Source: Rhodobacter calidifons
GTDB taxonomy: Bacteria; Pseudomonadota; Alphaproteobacteria; Rhodobacterales; Rhodobacteraceae
Length of the DNA stretch: 64,000 nucleotides
Assembly: GCF_011174775.1 (NCBI RefSeq)
Contig: NZ_JAANHS010000003.1
Location: forward strand, 248,001 to 312,000
Reading direction: 5' to 3'
Part shown: positions 52,446-59,863 of the stretch, piece by piece
Numbering within the stretch: the first letter of the stretch is position 1
How the letters are laid out: every line of letters starts with the position of its first letter
Program-made: the position numbers and the translations under genes
The notes under the pieces: model-generated
Databases searched by the model: none
What the model was told of the DNA's origin: nothing
What the model saw: only the letters and a program-made list of their open reading frames with translations

Positions 52446-53137
52446 CGCCGGACCGGCTGGCAGAGGTCCTCGAGGCCACTTGGCCGCCGCTTCGGCGCTG
52501 GCAGGTCGGACCCTTCACGCTGCGCGACGGGGCGGGCGGGGGCAAGCGCGTCTCGGCCGCAAGTTGCGAGGGGCCCTTCACCGAGGCTGATCTGACCGCG
52601 GCCGAGGCGGCGATGGCCCAACCCCTGATGCTGGTCCGCGCGGGCGATGCCACGCTGGACGCGGCACTGGATGCGCGGGGCTGGCGTCTGGTCGATCCCG
52701 TGGTCGCCTATGCCGCCCCGGTCGCCGGACTGACCGCCGTCTTGCCGCCGCTGGCCGCCTTCCCGCACTGGCCACCGCTGGAGATCGCCTGCGCGATCTG
52801 GGCCGAGGGGGGCATCGGCCCGGCCCGCGTCGCGGTGATGGAACGGGCCGCCGGCCCGAAAGCAGCGATCCTTGCCCGCAGCGGCGACCGTCCGGCCGGG
52901 GTGGCCTTCGTCGCCTGCCACGGGCCCGAGGCGATGCTGCACGCGCTGGAGGTCCGCCCCGCCCTGCGCCGGCAGGGCGTGGGGGCAACGCTCATGCGGG
53001 CCGCAGCGAACTGGGCGCAGACCCATGGCGCGACCCGGCTGTCGCTGGTGGTCACCCGGCAGAACTCCGCCGCCTGCGCGCTGTACGCCCGCCTTGGCAT
53101 GACGGTCGCGGGGCAGTATCATTACCGGACGAAATGA
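52442..53137 (+). CDS. GNAT-family N-acetyltransferase
   Basis: A 231-residue protein with a GNAT domain in the C-terminal half. The acetyl-CoA binding part is EVRPALRRQGVGATLMRAAANW (the RxxGxG/A loop) followed by LSLVVTRQNSAACALYARLGM and a final YHYR. The first 100 residues resemble a degenerate first GNAT repeat. It is coupled by ATGA to the CinA-N gene. Substrate unknown. Confidence 0.85.
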   Translation: MTPDRLAEVLEATWPPLRRWQVGPFTLRDGAGGGKRVSAASCEGPFTEADLTAAEAAMAQPLMLVRAGDATLDAALDARGWRLVDPVVAYAAPVAGLTAVLPPLAAFPHWPPLEIACAIWAEGGIGPARVAVMERAAGPKAAILARSGDRPAGVAFVACHGPEAMLHALEVRPALRRQGVGATLMRAAANWAQTHGATRLSLVVTRQNSAACALYARLGMTVAGQYHYRTK

Positions 53138-53158
53138 TCGCGGAAAGCGACCCGGGCA

Positions 53159-54103
53159 GTGCCGAAGGCGATCCTTCCCCTCATCCTCCTTGCGCTGGCG
53201 AGCCCGGCGGCAGCCCTGACGCTGAAGCTTCCGGCCGAGGTGCTGGACCAGGAGGTCCGCAGCGAAAGTCCCGGCAGCTATGCCCTGCCCACGGGCCCCT
53301 TCGACGGAACCGGCGTGCCCTCACGCGTGGTCGAGGGGGCGCTGGACCAGCGCGCCCTGCGGCTTGCCGCGCCCGGGCAGACCACGCTGGCGATCCTGGC
53401 CCCGCTGCGCGAGCAGGTCGTCGCCGCGGGCTATGAGGTGATCTTCGAATGCGACGCGCGCCGCTGCGGCGGTTTCGACTTCCGCTTCGGCACCGACGTG
53501 ATGCCCGAGCCGGACATGCATGTGGACCTTGCCGATTTCCGCTTTCTTTCGGCGGTTTCGGGTGACGAGGCGGTGTCGATCCTGGTCAGCCGCAGCGCAG
53601 GCGCCGCCTATGTGCAGATCACCCGCGTGACCGAGGCCCCCCTGACCACGGCGCCGGCACCGGCCGTGGTGGCCTTGCCGGACCCGACCGCACCAACCGT
53701 TTCCGAACCCCTGGACCCTGCCGCCGCCGCCATCAGGGCGGCTCTGGATCAGGCCGGTTTCGCCGTGCTGGACGATCTGGTCTTCGCCAGCGGCGCGGCG
53801 GCCCTGGCCGAGGGCGATTATGCCTCGCTTGCCGCAGTGGCGGCCTGGCTGCAAGCCAATCCCGGCGCGACCATCGCGCTTGTCGGCCATACCGATGCTT
53901 CGGGCAGTCTGGCCGCCAACATCGCCCTGTCGGAACGGCGGGCACAGTCGGTGGTCGATGCGCTGACCCGGACCCATGGCACGGACCGCACCCGGGTGAC
54001 GGCAAAGGGCGTCGGCTACCTGGCCCCGCGCGCCACCAACCAGACCGAAGAGGGGCGCCAGAAGAACAGACGGGTCGAGGTGATCGTCACCTCGACCCGT
54101 TGA
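53159..54103 (+). CDS. OmpA-family outer-membrane protein (peptidoglycan-binding C-terminus)
   Basis: A 314-residue protein with a signal peptide (KAILPLILLALASPAAA), a distinct N-terminal domain of about 150 residues (beta-rich, GYEVIFECDARRCGGFDFRFG with two Cys), a linker rich in Ala/Pro/Thr, and a C-terminal OmpA domain. The last has IALVGHTDASGSLAANIALSERRAQSV and GVGYLAPRATNQTEEGRQKNRRVEVIV, which bind diaminopimelate. The start is the GTG at 53159; no ATG fits. The N-terminal domain I do not recognise. Confidence 0.87.
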   Translation: MPKAILPLILLALASPAAALTLKLPAEVLDQEVRSESPGSYALPTGPFDGTGVPSRVVEGALDQRALRLAAPGQTTLAILAPLREQVVAAGYEVIFECDARRCGGFDFRFGTDVMPEPDMHVDLADFRFLSAVSGDEAVSILVSRSAGAAYVQITRVTEAPLTTAPAPAVVALPDPTAPTVSEPLDPAAAAIRAALDQAGFAVLDDLVFASGAAALAEGDYASLAAVAAWLQANPGATIALVGHTDASGSLAANIALSERRAQSVVDALTRTHGTDRTRVTAKGVGYLAPRATNQTEEGRQKNRRVEVIVTSTR

Positions 54104-54157
54104 TGCCCGGTCCAGAGGGGGCGGACCAGAGGCAGATTCGCCTTTTCCGGCCGAGGC

Positions 54158-55063
54158 CTACCAGTTGTCGGGCCCCTTGTCGGCGTAGCGCCGCGCGAGG
54201 AAGTCGATGAAGGCGCGGACCTTCGGCTGGGTGAACCGGCCCGGCGGATAGACGGCATAGATCCCCAGCACTTCGGTCGGCAGCCCCGGGATCGCTTCCT
54301 CGACCAGGCCCTGACGCATCGCGTCGGCATAGAGGAAAGAGGGCAGGTAGGCGATGCCAAGGCCCGAGATCGCGGCGTTCAGCAGGCTTTGCCCGTCGTT
54401 CACCGTCAGCCAGCCGACCGAGCGCACCTGCCGCTTTTCACCCGAGGGCGCGGTGATCTTCCAGACATTGCCGTTGGCCTGATTCGAGTAGTGCAGCAGC
54501 TTGTGATCGTTCAGATCGTCGATCTTCTGCGGCCGCCCGAATCGCTGGAAGTAAGACGGCGCGCCGATCATCCGCTTGGTCGTCTCGGTCAGCTTGCGGG
54601 CGCGCAGCGACGAATCCTCCAGCTCGCCGACGCGAATCGCCATGTCGAAGCCTTCGGAGATCAGTTCGACATAGCGGTTGTTCAGGACCATGTTCACCGT
54701 GATGTCGGGATATTCCAGCAGGAAATCCCCGAGAATCGGCGAGAGCAGATTCACCCCGAAATCGGTGGCCACCGACACCCGCAACAGGCCCGACGGCGCG
54801 GATTGCATCGACGTCACCAGCGCGTCGGCCTCGCCCGCGTCGTTCAGCACGCGGCGGGCCCGGTCGTAGTAGGCCAGGCCGATCTCGGTCGGGCTGACAC
54901 GGCGGGTGGTGCGGTTCAACAGGCGCGCGCCCAGCCGGGCCTCAAGCGCCGAGACATGTTTCGAGACGGCAGACTTGGAAATCCCCATCTTCTTGGCTGC
55001 ATCGGTGAAGCCGCCCTGATCCACCACCGTGGCAAAGGCCTCCATCTCTGTCAGTCGATCCAT
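54158..55063 (-). CDS. LysR-family transcriptional regulator
   Basis: A 301-residue LTTR with N-terminal HTH (MEAFATVVDQGGFTDAAKKMGISKSAVSKHVSALE, given here as two parts: positions about 6-40) and ligand-binding domain with GLLRVSVATDFGVNLLSPI, DMAIRVGELEDSSL and GLGIAYLPSFLYADAMRQG. The recognition helix SKSAVSKHVSALE is typical. The ATG at 55063 gives the family start. The divergent EF-hand gene, 367 bp away, is a candidate target along with its own promoter; three palindromes lie in the spacer. Confidence 0.92.
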   Translation of the reverse strand: MDRLTEMEAFATVVDQGGFTDAAKKMGISKSAVSKHVSALEARLGARLLNRTTRRVSPTEIGLAYYDRARRVLNDAGEADALVTSMQSAPSGLLRVSVATDFGVNLLSPILGDFLLEYPDITVNMVLNNRYVELISEGFDMAIRVGELEDSSLRARKLTETTKRMIGAPSYFQRFGRPQKIDDLNDHKLLHYSNQANGNVWKITAPSGEKRQVRSVGWLTVNDGQSLLNAAISGLGIAYLPSFLYADAMRQGLVEEAIPGLPTEVLGIYAVYPPGRFTQPKVRAFIDFLARRYADKGPDNW

Positions 55064-55430
55064 AGTGTCCTCTTGGGAACAATCACGCCGTTTGTGACAG
55101 ACAGGTTTCACAAGGAAATCGGGCAGGAAGGCGGCAATCGCGCGACCGATCCGGGGTATTGTGGGGGATCGTTCGGGACAGGGAAACGGCGGGGATCGCC
55201 TCGCCTTCGGCCAAGTTTCGCCGGAAGGGTGAATCCGGGCAGGCAAGGAAAGGGCCTGACACCGGCCATGGGCGGAAAAATGTTCCCTCATGAGGGAGAT
55301 TTCAGCGGCAAAGCGTTGCCATGGCGCGGGATTTTCCCGCGGATATGGAACACGCTCCCGGAACCCCTTAGCTAACCCTCGGCGCAGGAAATCCTGCGTC
55401 GCACAATCATGGGTAGAAAAGGAGACTTCC
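55064..55430. promoter_or_regulatory. 367-bp divergent spacer between LysR and EF-hand genes
   Basis: No supported gene. It contains three inverted repeats: the perfect 14-bp palindrome TCCCTCATGAGGGA (55284-55297), CGCGGGA-N3-TCCCGCG (55325-55341) and CGCAGGA-N2-TCCTGCG (55383-55398). The last lies 33 bp before the EF-hand ATG and may be a 5' leader hairpin. The region from 55064 to 55280 shows no defined structure. Confidence 0.5.
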
Positions 55431-55691
55431 ATGAAACGCCTTGCAATCCTGCTTGCGCCGGTCGCTTTCGCCTCGGTCGCCCTGGCCCAGACCACCCTTC
55501 CCGAGGGCACGGATGCCGACGGCAACGGCACCTGGTCGCTGGCCGAGCTTCAGGCGGTCTGGACGGATCTCACCGAGGAGGGCTTCAAGGGAATCGACAC
55601 CAACGCCGATGGCGAGGTCGATGCGACAGAGCTTCAGGCCGCGCTCGACGCGGGCGTGATCGCCCTGCCCGGGGCATCGTCGGGCGGCTGA
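55431..55691 (+). CDS. Small secreted EF-hand protein
   Basis: An 86-residue exported protein. The signal peptide is RLAILLAPVAFASVALAQ. The mature part has two EF-hand calcium loops, DADGNGTWSLAE and DTNADGEVDATE, each with the expected Asp/Asn at 1, 3 and 5, Gly at 6, and Glu at 12. It likely binds calcium in the periplasm. A strong AAAGGAG site precedes the ATG. It may be controlled by the divergent LysR. Family members of this size in Rhodobacteraceae are mostly uncharacterised. Confidence 0.85.
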   Translation: MKRLAILLAPVAFASVALAQTTLPEGTDADGNGTWSLAELQAVWTDLTEEGFKGIDTNADGEVDATELQAALDAGVIALPGASSGG

Positions 55692-55699
55692 CGCGAAGC

Positions 55700-55762
55700 C
55701 TCGTCGTTCGCCTTCGTCTCCGCCCCGCCCCCCCTGCGAGGAGGGGCGAAGGCACCGACGAG
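55700..55762. terminator. Long bidirectional hairpin between EF-hand gene and fadH
   Basis: CTCGTCG...GCCTTCG (55700-55716) can pair with CGAAGGC...CCGACGAG (55747-55762) around a GC-rich loop, which itself holds CGCCCC/GGGGCG. It lies between two convergent genes. Confidence 0.55.
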
Positions 55763-55768
55763 CCCCGC

Positions 55769-57793
55769 CTACAGCCTGGCCGCCAGGCGCGCGGCCTGAT
55801 CGATCGCGCGCTTGGCATCCAGTTCCGCCGCCACATCGGCCCCGCCGATCCGATGGTGGGGGATGCCGCGCCGGTCCAGTTCCGTGCTGAGCCGGCGTTC
55901 CGGCTCTTGCCCCGCGCACAGCACCACGGCATCGACCGCAAGAAGCTCCGGCTGCGTGCGGTCCGGCCCGTGGCTGATCCACAGCCCTTCGGGCGTGATG
56001 CGTTCATAGTTCACCCCGCCCTGCATCCGGACCCGTTTCATGGCAAGGCTCGCCCGGTGAATCCAGCCCGTCGTCTTGCCAAGGCCCCGCCCCGGCTTTT
56101 CCGCCTTGCGCTGCAACAGATACACCTCGCGCGCGGGTGGATGCGGTTTCGGCCCCTCGGGGGCCAGTCCGCCGCGATCCTGCCATGGCGCCGACACGCC
56201 CCATTCCGCGCGCCAGAGACCGGGGTCCAGCGTCGGGCTGACGCCTTCGTACACCAAGGTCTCGGCCACGTCGAAGCCGATCCCGCCCGCGCCGATGATC
56301 GCGACCCGCTGCCCCACCGGCGCGCCGGTCAGCACGTCGATATAGGACAGGACCTTCGCCCCCGGCTCGACCGGAATCCCCGGATCGCGCGGGGTGACGC
56401 CCGTGGCGATGACCACCTCGTCAAAGCCCGCCACGTCGTCGGCCGTGGCCTCGTGCCCCAGCCGCAAGGTGATCCGCGGCGCGGTCAGCATGGTCGCGAA
56501 CCAGTCCACAAGCCCGTGGAATTCCTCTTTCCCCGGCACCTGTTTCGCCAGGTTCAACTGACCGCCCACCCGATCCGCCTTGTCGAACAGCGTCACCTCG
56601 TGACCCCGCCCCGCCGTCACGATGGCCGCCATCATGCCCGCCGGCCCCGCCCCCACGACCGCCACGCGCTTCGGCGTCTCGGCGGGCGCATAGACCAGCT
56701 CGGTCTCATGGCAGGCGCGCGGGTTGACGAGGCAGGAGGTCAGCTTGCCGCTGAACGTATGGTCAAGACAGGCCTGGTTGCAGGCGATGCAGGGCGCGAT
56801 CTCGCGCGCGCGCCCGTTGGCCGCCTTCGCGATGAAATCGGCATCCGCCAGCCAGGGCCGCGCCATCGACACCATGTCCGCGGCCCCCTCGGCCAGCAGC
56901 CTTTCCGCCACCTCGGGCGCGTTGATCCGGTTCGAGGTGATGACCGGAATCCCAACCTCGGGCCGCAGCCGCGCGGTCAGATCGGCAAAAGCCGCCCGGG
57001 GAACCGAGGTGGCAATCGTCGGCACCCGCGCCTCGTGCCAGCCGATCCCGGTGTTGAGGCAGGACGCCCCCGCCGCCTCCACCGCCCGGGCCAGTTGCAC
57101 GACCTCGTCCCAGGTCGAGCCGTCCGGCACCAGGTCGATCAGCGAGATGCGGTAGACCAGCACCGCCCCCGGCCCCATCGCCGCGCGCACCCGGCGCACG
57201 ACCTCTACCGGCAGGCGCATCCGGTTCTCGTAGGACCCGCCCCAGCCGTCGGTCCGGCGGTTGGTGTGGGTGACCAGGAACTGGTTCAGGAAATACCCCT
57301 CGGACCCCATCACCTCGACGCCGTCATAGCCTGCCTCGATGGCCCGCGCGGCGGCTGTGGCGATGTCGCTGATCTGCTTCCCGATCCCCTCCTCGTCCAG
57401 TTCGCGCGGCGGGAAGGGGGAAATCGGCGACTTGATGGCCGAGGGCGCCACGCAGTCCTTGCCGTAGGCATAGCGCCCGGCATGCAGGATCTGCATGGCG
57501 ATCCGCCCGCCCTCGGCATGGACGGCATCGGTCACGCGCCGGTGGTTGGCGATGTCGGTGGCGGAAAACAGCCCCGCCGCGCCGGGGAACACCCCGCCCT
57601 CGCGGTTGGGCGCCATGCCGCCGGTGACGATCAGCCCCGCCCCGCCGCGCGCCCGCGCCGCATAGAAGGCCGCGACGCGGCCCCAGTCGCCCGTCTCCTC
57701 CAGCCCCGTGTGCATCGAGCCCATCAGGCTGCGGTTTCGCAGCGTCACCCCCGACAGCGTGATCGGCGACAGCAGATGCGGATAGTGGGTCAT
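55769..57793 (-). CDS. fadH: NADPH-dependent 2,4-dienoyl-CoA reductase
   Basis: Reduces 2,4-dienoyl-CoA in beta-oxidation of unsaturated fatty acids. The 674-residue protein matches the E. coli enzyme in size and layout. The FMN barrel has RNRSLMGSMHTGLEE, ILHAGRYAYGKDCVAPSA, YDGVEVMGSEGYFLNQFL and NTGIGWHEARVPTIAT. The 4Fe-4S cysteines are in CIACNQACLDHTFSGKLTSC near residue 334. FAD/NADPH domains follow with VAVVGAGPAGMMAAI and VAIIGAGGIGFDVAE. The closing part KTTGWIHRASLAMKRVRM also matches. The ATG at 57793 fits the family. Confidence 0.95.
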   Translation of the reverse strand: MTHYPHLLSPITLSGVTLRNRSLMGSMHTGLEETGDWGRVAAFYAARARGGAGLIVTGGMAPNREGGVFPGAAGLFSATDIANHRRVTDAVHAEGGRIAMQILHAGRYAYGKDCVAPSAIKSPISPFPPRELDEEGIGKQISDIATAAARAIEAGYDGVEVMGSEGYFLNQFLVTHTNRRTDGWGGSYENRMRLPVEVVRRVRAAMGPGAVLVYRISLIDLVPDGSTWDEVVQLARAVEAAGASCLNTGIGWHEARVPTIATSVPRAAFADLTARLRPEVGIPVITSNRINAPEVAERLLAEGAADMVSMARPWLADADFIAKAANGRAREIAPCIACNQACLDHTFSGKLTSCLVNPRACHETELVYAPAETPKRVAVVGAGPAGMMAAIVTAGRGHEVTLFDKADRVGGQLNLAKQVPGKEEFHGLVDWFATMLTAPRITLRLGHEATADDVAGFDEVVIATGVTPRDPGIPVEPGAKVLSYIDVLTGAPVGQRVAIIGAGGIGFDVAETLVYEGVSPTLDPGLWRAEWGVSAPWQDRGGLAPEGPKPHPPAREVYLLQRKAEKPGRGLGKTTGWIHRASLAMKRVRMQGGVNYERITPEGLWISHGPDRTQPELLAVDAVVLCAGQEPERRLSTELDRRGIPHHRIGGADVAAELDAKRAIDQAARLAARL

Positions 57794-57903
57794 GCGGGCC
57801 TCCCTTGCGGGGCGCAGAATGGCGAAGCGCGGGCGCGGCGTCACCCGGAACGCGACGTAACATCGGGGGCTTCCCCCCTCCCCGGTGGGGCGGATGGGCT
57901 GGT

Positions 57904-59277
57904 CTAAAGCACCACGACCTGCGCCGGGTCCAGCAGCCAGGGCGCGATGATCCCGCAGGTGTCGGCCAGCGGCAGCAGGCTTTCCGGCACGTCCATGCCG
58001 ATCACCCGGGTCATGAAGGCAGCCCGCGCCGCGCAACGGCGGACGAGATTGGGATGCCGCCGCGCCAGATCCTCGCGCAGGGCGTCGTCGGCGATGACAT
58101 AGCCGTCCTCCATCCGGGTCGAGCCCCAGGCGGGATGCGCCGGGATCACGTCCATCTGCATCGCCATGCCCGAGGCAAGCGGGATCCCCGACCCCGGCAT
58201 GATCGGCGAGGACATCCATTCGTCCAGCCCGATCAGATGGCCGGGGTTCAGCGTGATGCCGAAATGGGCCGGCAGGCGGTCGTGGATCATCGACCAGACC
58301 GCGCCCCCCGCCACGCCGGGCCGCATCATCGCGCACCAGTCCGACATGGCCTGCGCATAGGGGAAGACGAACTCTTCCAGATAGCCCGCCGCGCCGGGGG
58401 GCAGGTCGTCCGGCCCCCGCGCCATCCAGCCCGCCCGGCAGATGTTCGACCCCCAATGCGCGATGTTGAAACTGGCGGGCACTCCGCGCCGGATCCGGTC
58501 CCCCACCGGCCCCGACAGCCCCGGCGTGTCGCCCATCGCAAAGGTGACATGGCAGCCCAGGGGCAGCCCGCCGATCCGCGCGGCCTCGACCGCGGCGAAA
58601 TCGGTCATGCCCTCCTGCAGGGCAAACACCATCCGCTTCAGCGCCGAGGCGGCCATGTGGTTCGAAAACTCCAGCCGGGCGATGTCGTCGGCCCCGACCC
58701 GGGCGCGCAGGCCATGGGCGGGATGCATGAAAAGTGCGGTCGCGTTTTCCACCCGCCCCGCCCGGTCGCGCAGCGGGTCGGCCAGAAATGCCGGGACGTC
58801 CAGCGCCAGGGCAGGGTCGGCACCCGGCGGCAGTTCGTCGGCCCCGTACCACTTCCACCCCACCGCGCCCACGGTCGCGCCGGGCGGAATGACCTCGTCC
58901 AGCCAGTCCCACAGCCGCCTTGACCCGCGCGGCTGGCTGGGCAGCGAGAGGGACGCGCAAAGCCCCGTCCGCACCCGCCCCGCCGCGACCAGCGGCGAGA
59001 CGGCGGCATAGGCCAGGCACTCGTTCCCCGCGAGCAAGAGCGCATCGCCCGCCGTCACGACCAGCACCGCCTCTTCGAAGCGCGGATCGAAGCCGGTCAG
59101 CCAGTGCAGGTTGGCCGCATGTTCCCGGTCGCCATAGATCACCAGCGCCGCATATCCCGCCAGCCGCATCGCCTCCCGGACGACCGCCAGCCGCGCCTCG
59201 GCCTCCTCTGGCGCAAAGGCGGGCGGCAGGTCGGGCGTTCCGTTGTCCGGCCAGTCCAGGCGTTGCAGTCTGGTCAT
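57904..59277 (-). CDS. M24/creatinase-fold protein lacking two metal ligands
   Basis: A 457-residue protein with a creatinase-type N-terminal domain (GYAALVIYGDREHAANLHWLTG) and a pita-bread C-terminal domain. In active M24 peptidases two Asp residues sit in the first two ligand strands; here that region reads RRGVPASFNIAHWGSNICR, with none. The His equivalent (NPGHLIGLDEW) and a late RMEDGYVI Glu are kept. Creatinase has also lost metals, so a C-N hydrolase is possible. GAGGGA precedes the ATG. Downstream lies fadH, 110 bp away. Confidence 0.78.
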   Translation of the reverse strand: MTRLQRLDWPDNGTPDLPPAFAPEEAEARLAVVREAMRLAGYAALVIYGDREHAANLHWLTGFDPRFEEAVLVVTAGDALLLAGNECLAYAAVSPLVAAGRVRTGLCASLSLPSQPRGSRRLWDWLDEVIPPGATVGAVGWKWYGADELPPGADPALALDVPAFLADPLRDRAGRVENATALFMHPAHGLRARVGADDIARLEFSNHMAASALKRMVFALQEGMTDFAAVEAARIGGLPLGCHVTFAMGDTPGLSGPVGDRIRRGVPASFNIAHWGSNICRAGWMARGPDDLPPGAAGYLEEFVFPYAQAMSDWCAMMRPGVAGGAVWSMIHDRLPAHFGITLNPGHLIGLDEWMSSPIMPGSGIPLASGMAMQMDVIPAHPAWGSTRMEDGYVIADDALREDLARRHPNLVRRCAARAAFMTRVIGMDVPESLLPLADTCGIIAPWLLDPAQVVVL

Positions 59278-59298
59278 GTCATTCCCTCCGCTGCGCCG

Positions 59299-59385
59299 CG
59301 CTCGTCGCGCAATGTGTGGCTTCACGCGACCGCCCCCCGAGGAGGCCACGAAGTGACCGATGAGGCAAGCCTTGCGCGACGAGCG
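59299..59385. repeat. 14-bp perfect inverted repeat upstream of the SRP RNA gene
   Basis: CGCTCGTCGCGCAA (59299-59312) and TTGCGCGACGAGCG (59372-59385) are exact reverse complements 59 bases apart, with smaller complementary segments (GTGGC/GCCAC) inside. It lies between divergent M24-type and SRP RNA genes. Confidence 0.5.
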
Positions 59386-59426
59386 ACTTCCTTGCGAATC
59401 CCGTCGCCCCCGCCTATATCCACCTT

Positions 59427-59525
59427 CGAGAGGTTGGCGCGGGCAGGCGCCTCGCCAACCCGGTCAGGTCCGGAAGGAAGCAGCCGTAACGAGCCCCGCT
59501 TGGGTCGTTGTCCAGCCTCTCACCT
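59427..59525 (+). ncRNA. ffs: Signal recognition particle RNA (4.5S)
   Basis: A 4.5S RNA of about 99 nt. The conserved loop GGTCAGGTCCGGAAGGAAGC is followed by AGCC GTAACGAG, which is the hallmark of the SRP RNA tetraloop and Ffh-binding site. The ends GAGAGGTTGG and CCAGCCTCTC pair with one wobble. It is located upstream of dnaX as in many Rhodobacterales. The exact ends are approximate. Confidence 0.93.
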
Positions 59526-59526
59526 C

Positions 59527-59544
59527 CTGCCCGCGACCGGGCAG
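59527..59544 (+). terminator. Hairpin after SRP RNA
   Basis: CTGCCCG (59527-59533) pairs with CGGGCAG (59538-59544) around CGAC, directly behind the RNA. There is no U-tract. Confidence 0.4.
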
Positions 59545-59547
59545 CGC

Positions 59548-59658
59548 ATGACCGATCCCCTTCGCACCTTCCGCAAGCTGGCCCCGGCCAATCTTCTGGC
59601 CAATGCGCGGCTGCACCAGGCTTGCGCGGCGCTGGACCCGGCCGAGCGGATGCGCTGA
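59548..59658 (+). pseudogene. Possible N-terminal remnant of a DinB-family protein
   Basis: A 36-codon frame, beginning with ATG at 59548, reads TDPLRTFRKLAPANLLANAR then LHQACAALDPAERMR. This resembles the start of DinB-like damage-inducible proteins in related bacteria. A stop follows immediately and no reading frame after it continues the family. So a broken gene between the SRP RNA and dnaX is the better reading; chance similarity cannot be excluded. Confidence 0.3.
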
Positions 59659-59863
59659 TCCGGCATCGCGGGCCAGAACACCGCGTTGCGGCGTGCTGGT
59701 TCCGGGCTGGCCGGCATCGGCCGCATCCCGTCCTTCGGCCGCCGCCACCGGATCTTTTGCGCAGACTGTCGGCGCGACCTTGCGGCCCCGCCGGGAACCC
59801 GCCTTGAAGGTGGACCTTCCGCCCGCCGCCGCCTAATCTGCCCCCTGACGTCACGAGGGGTCC

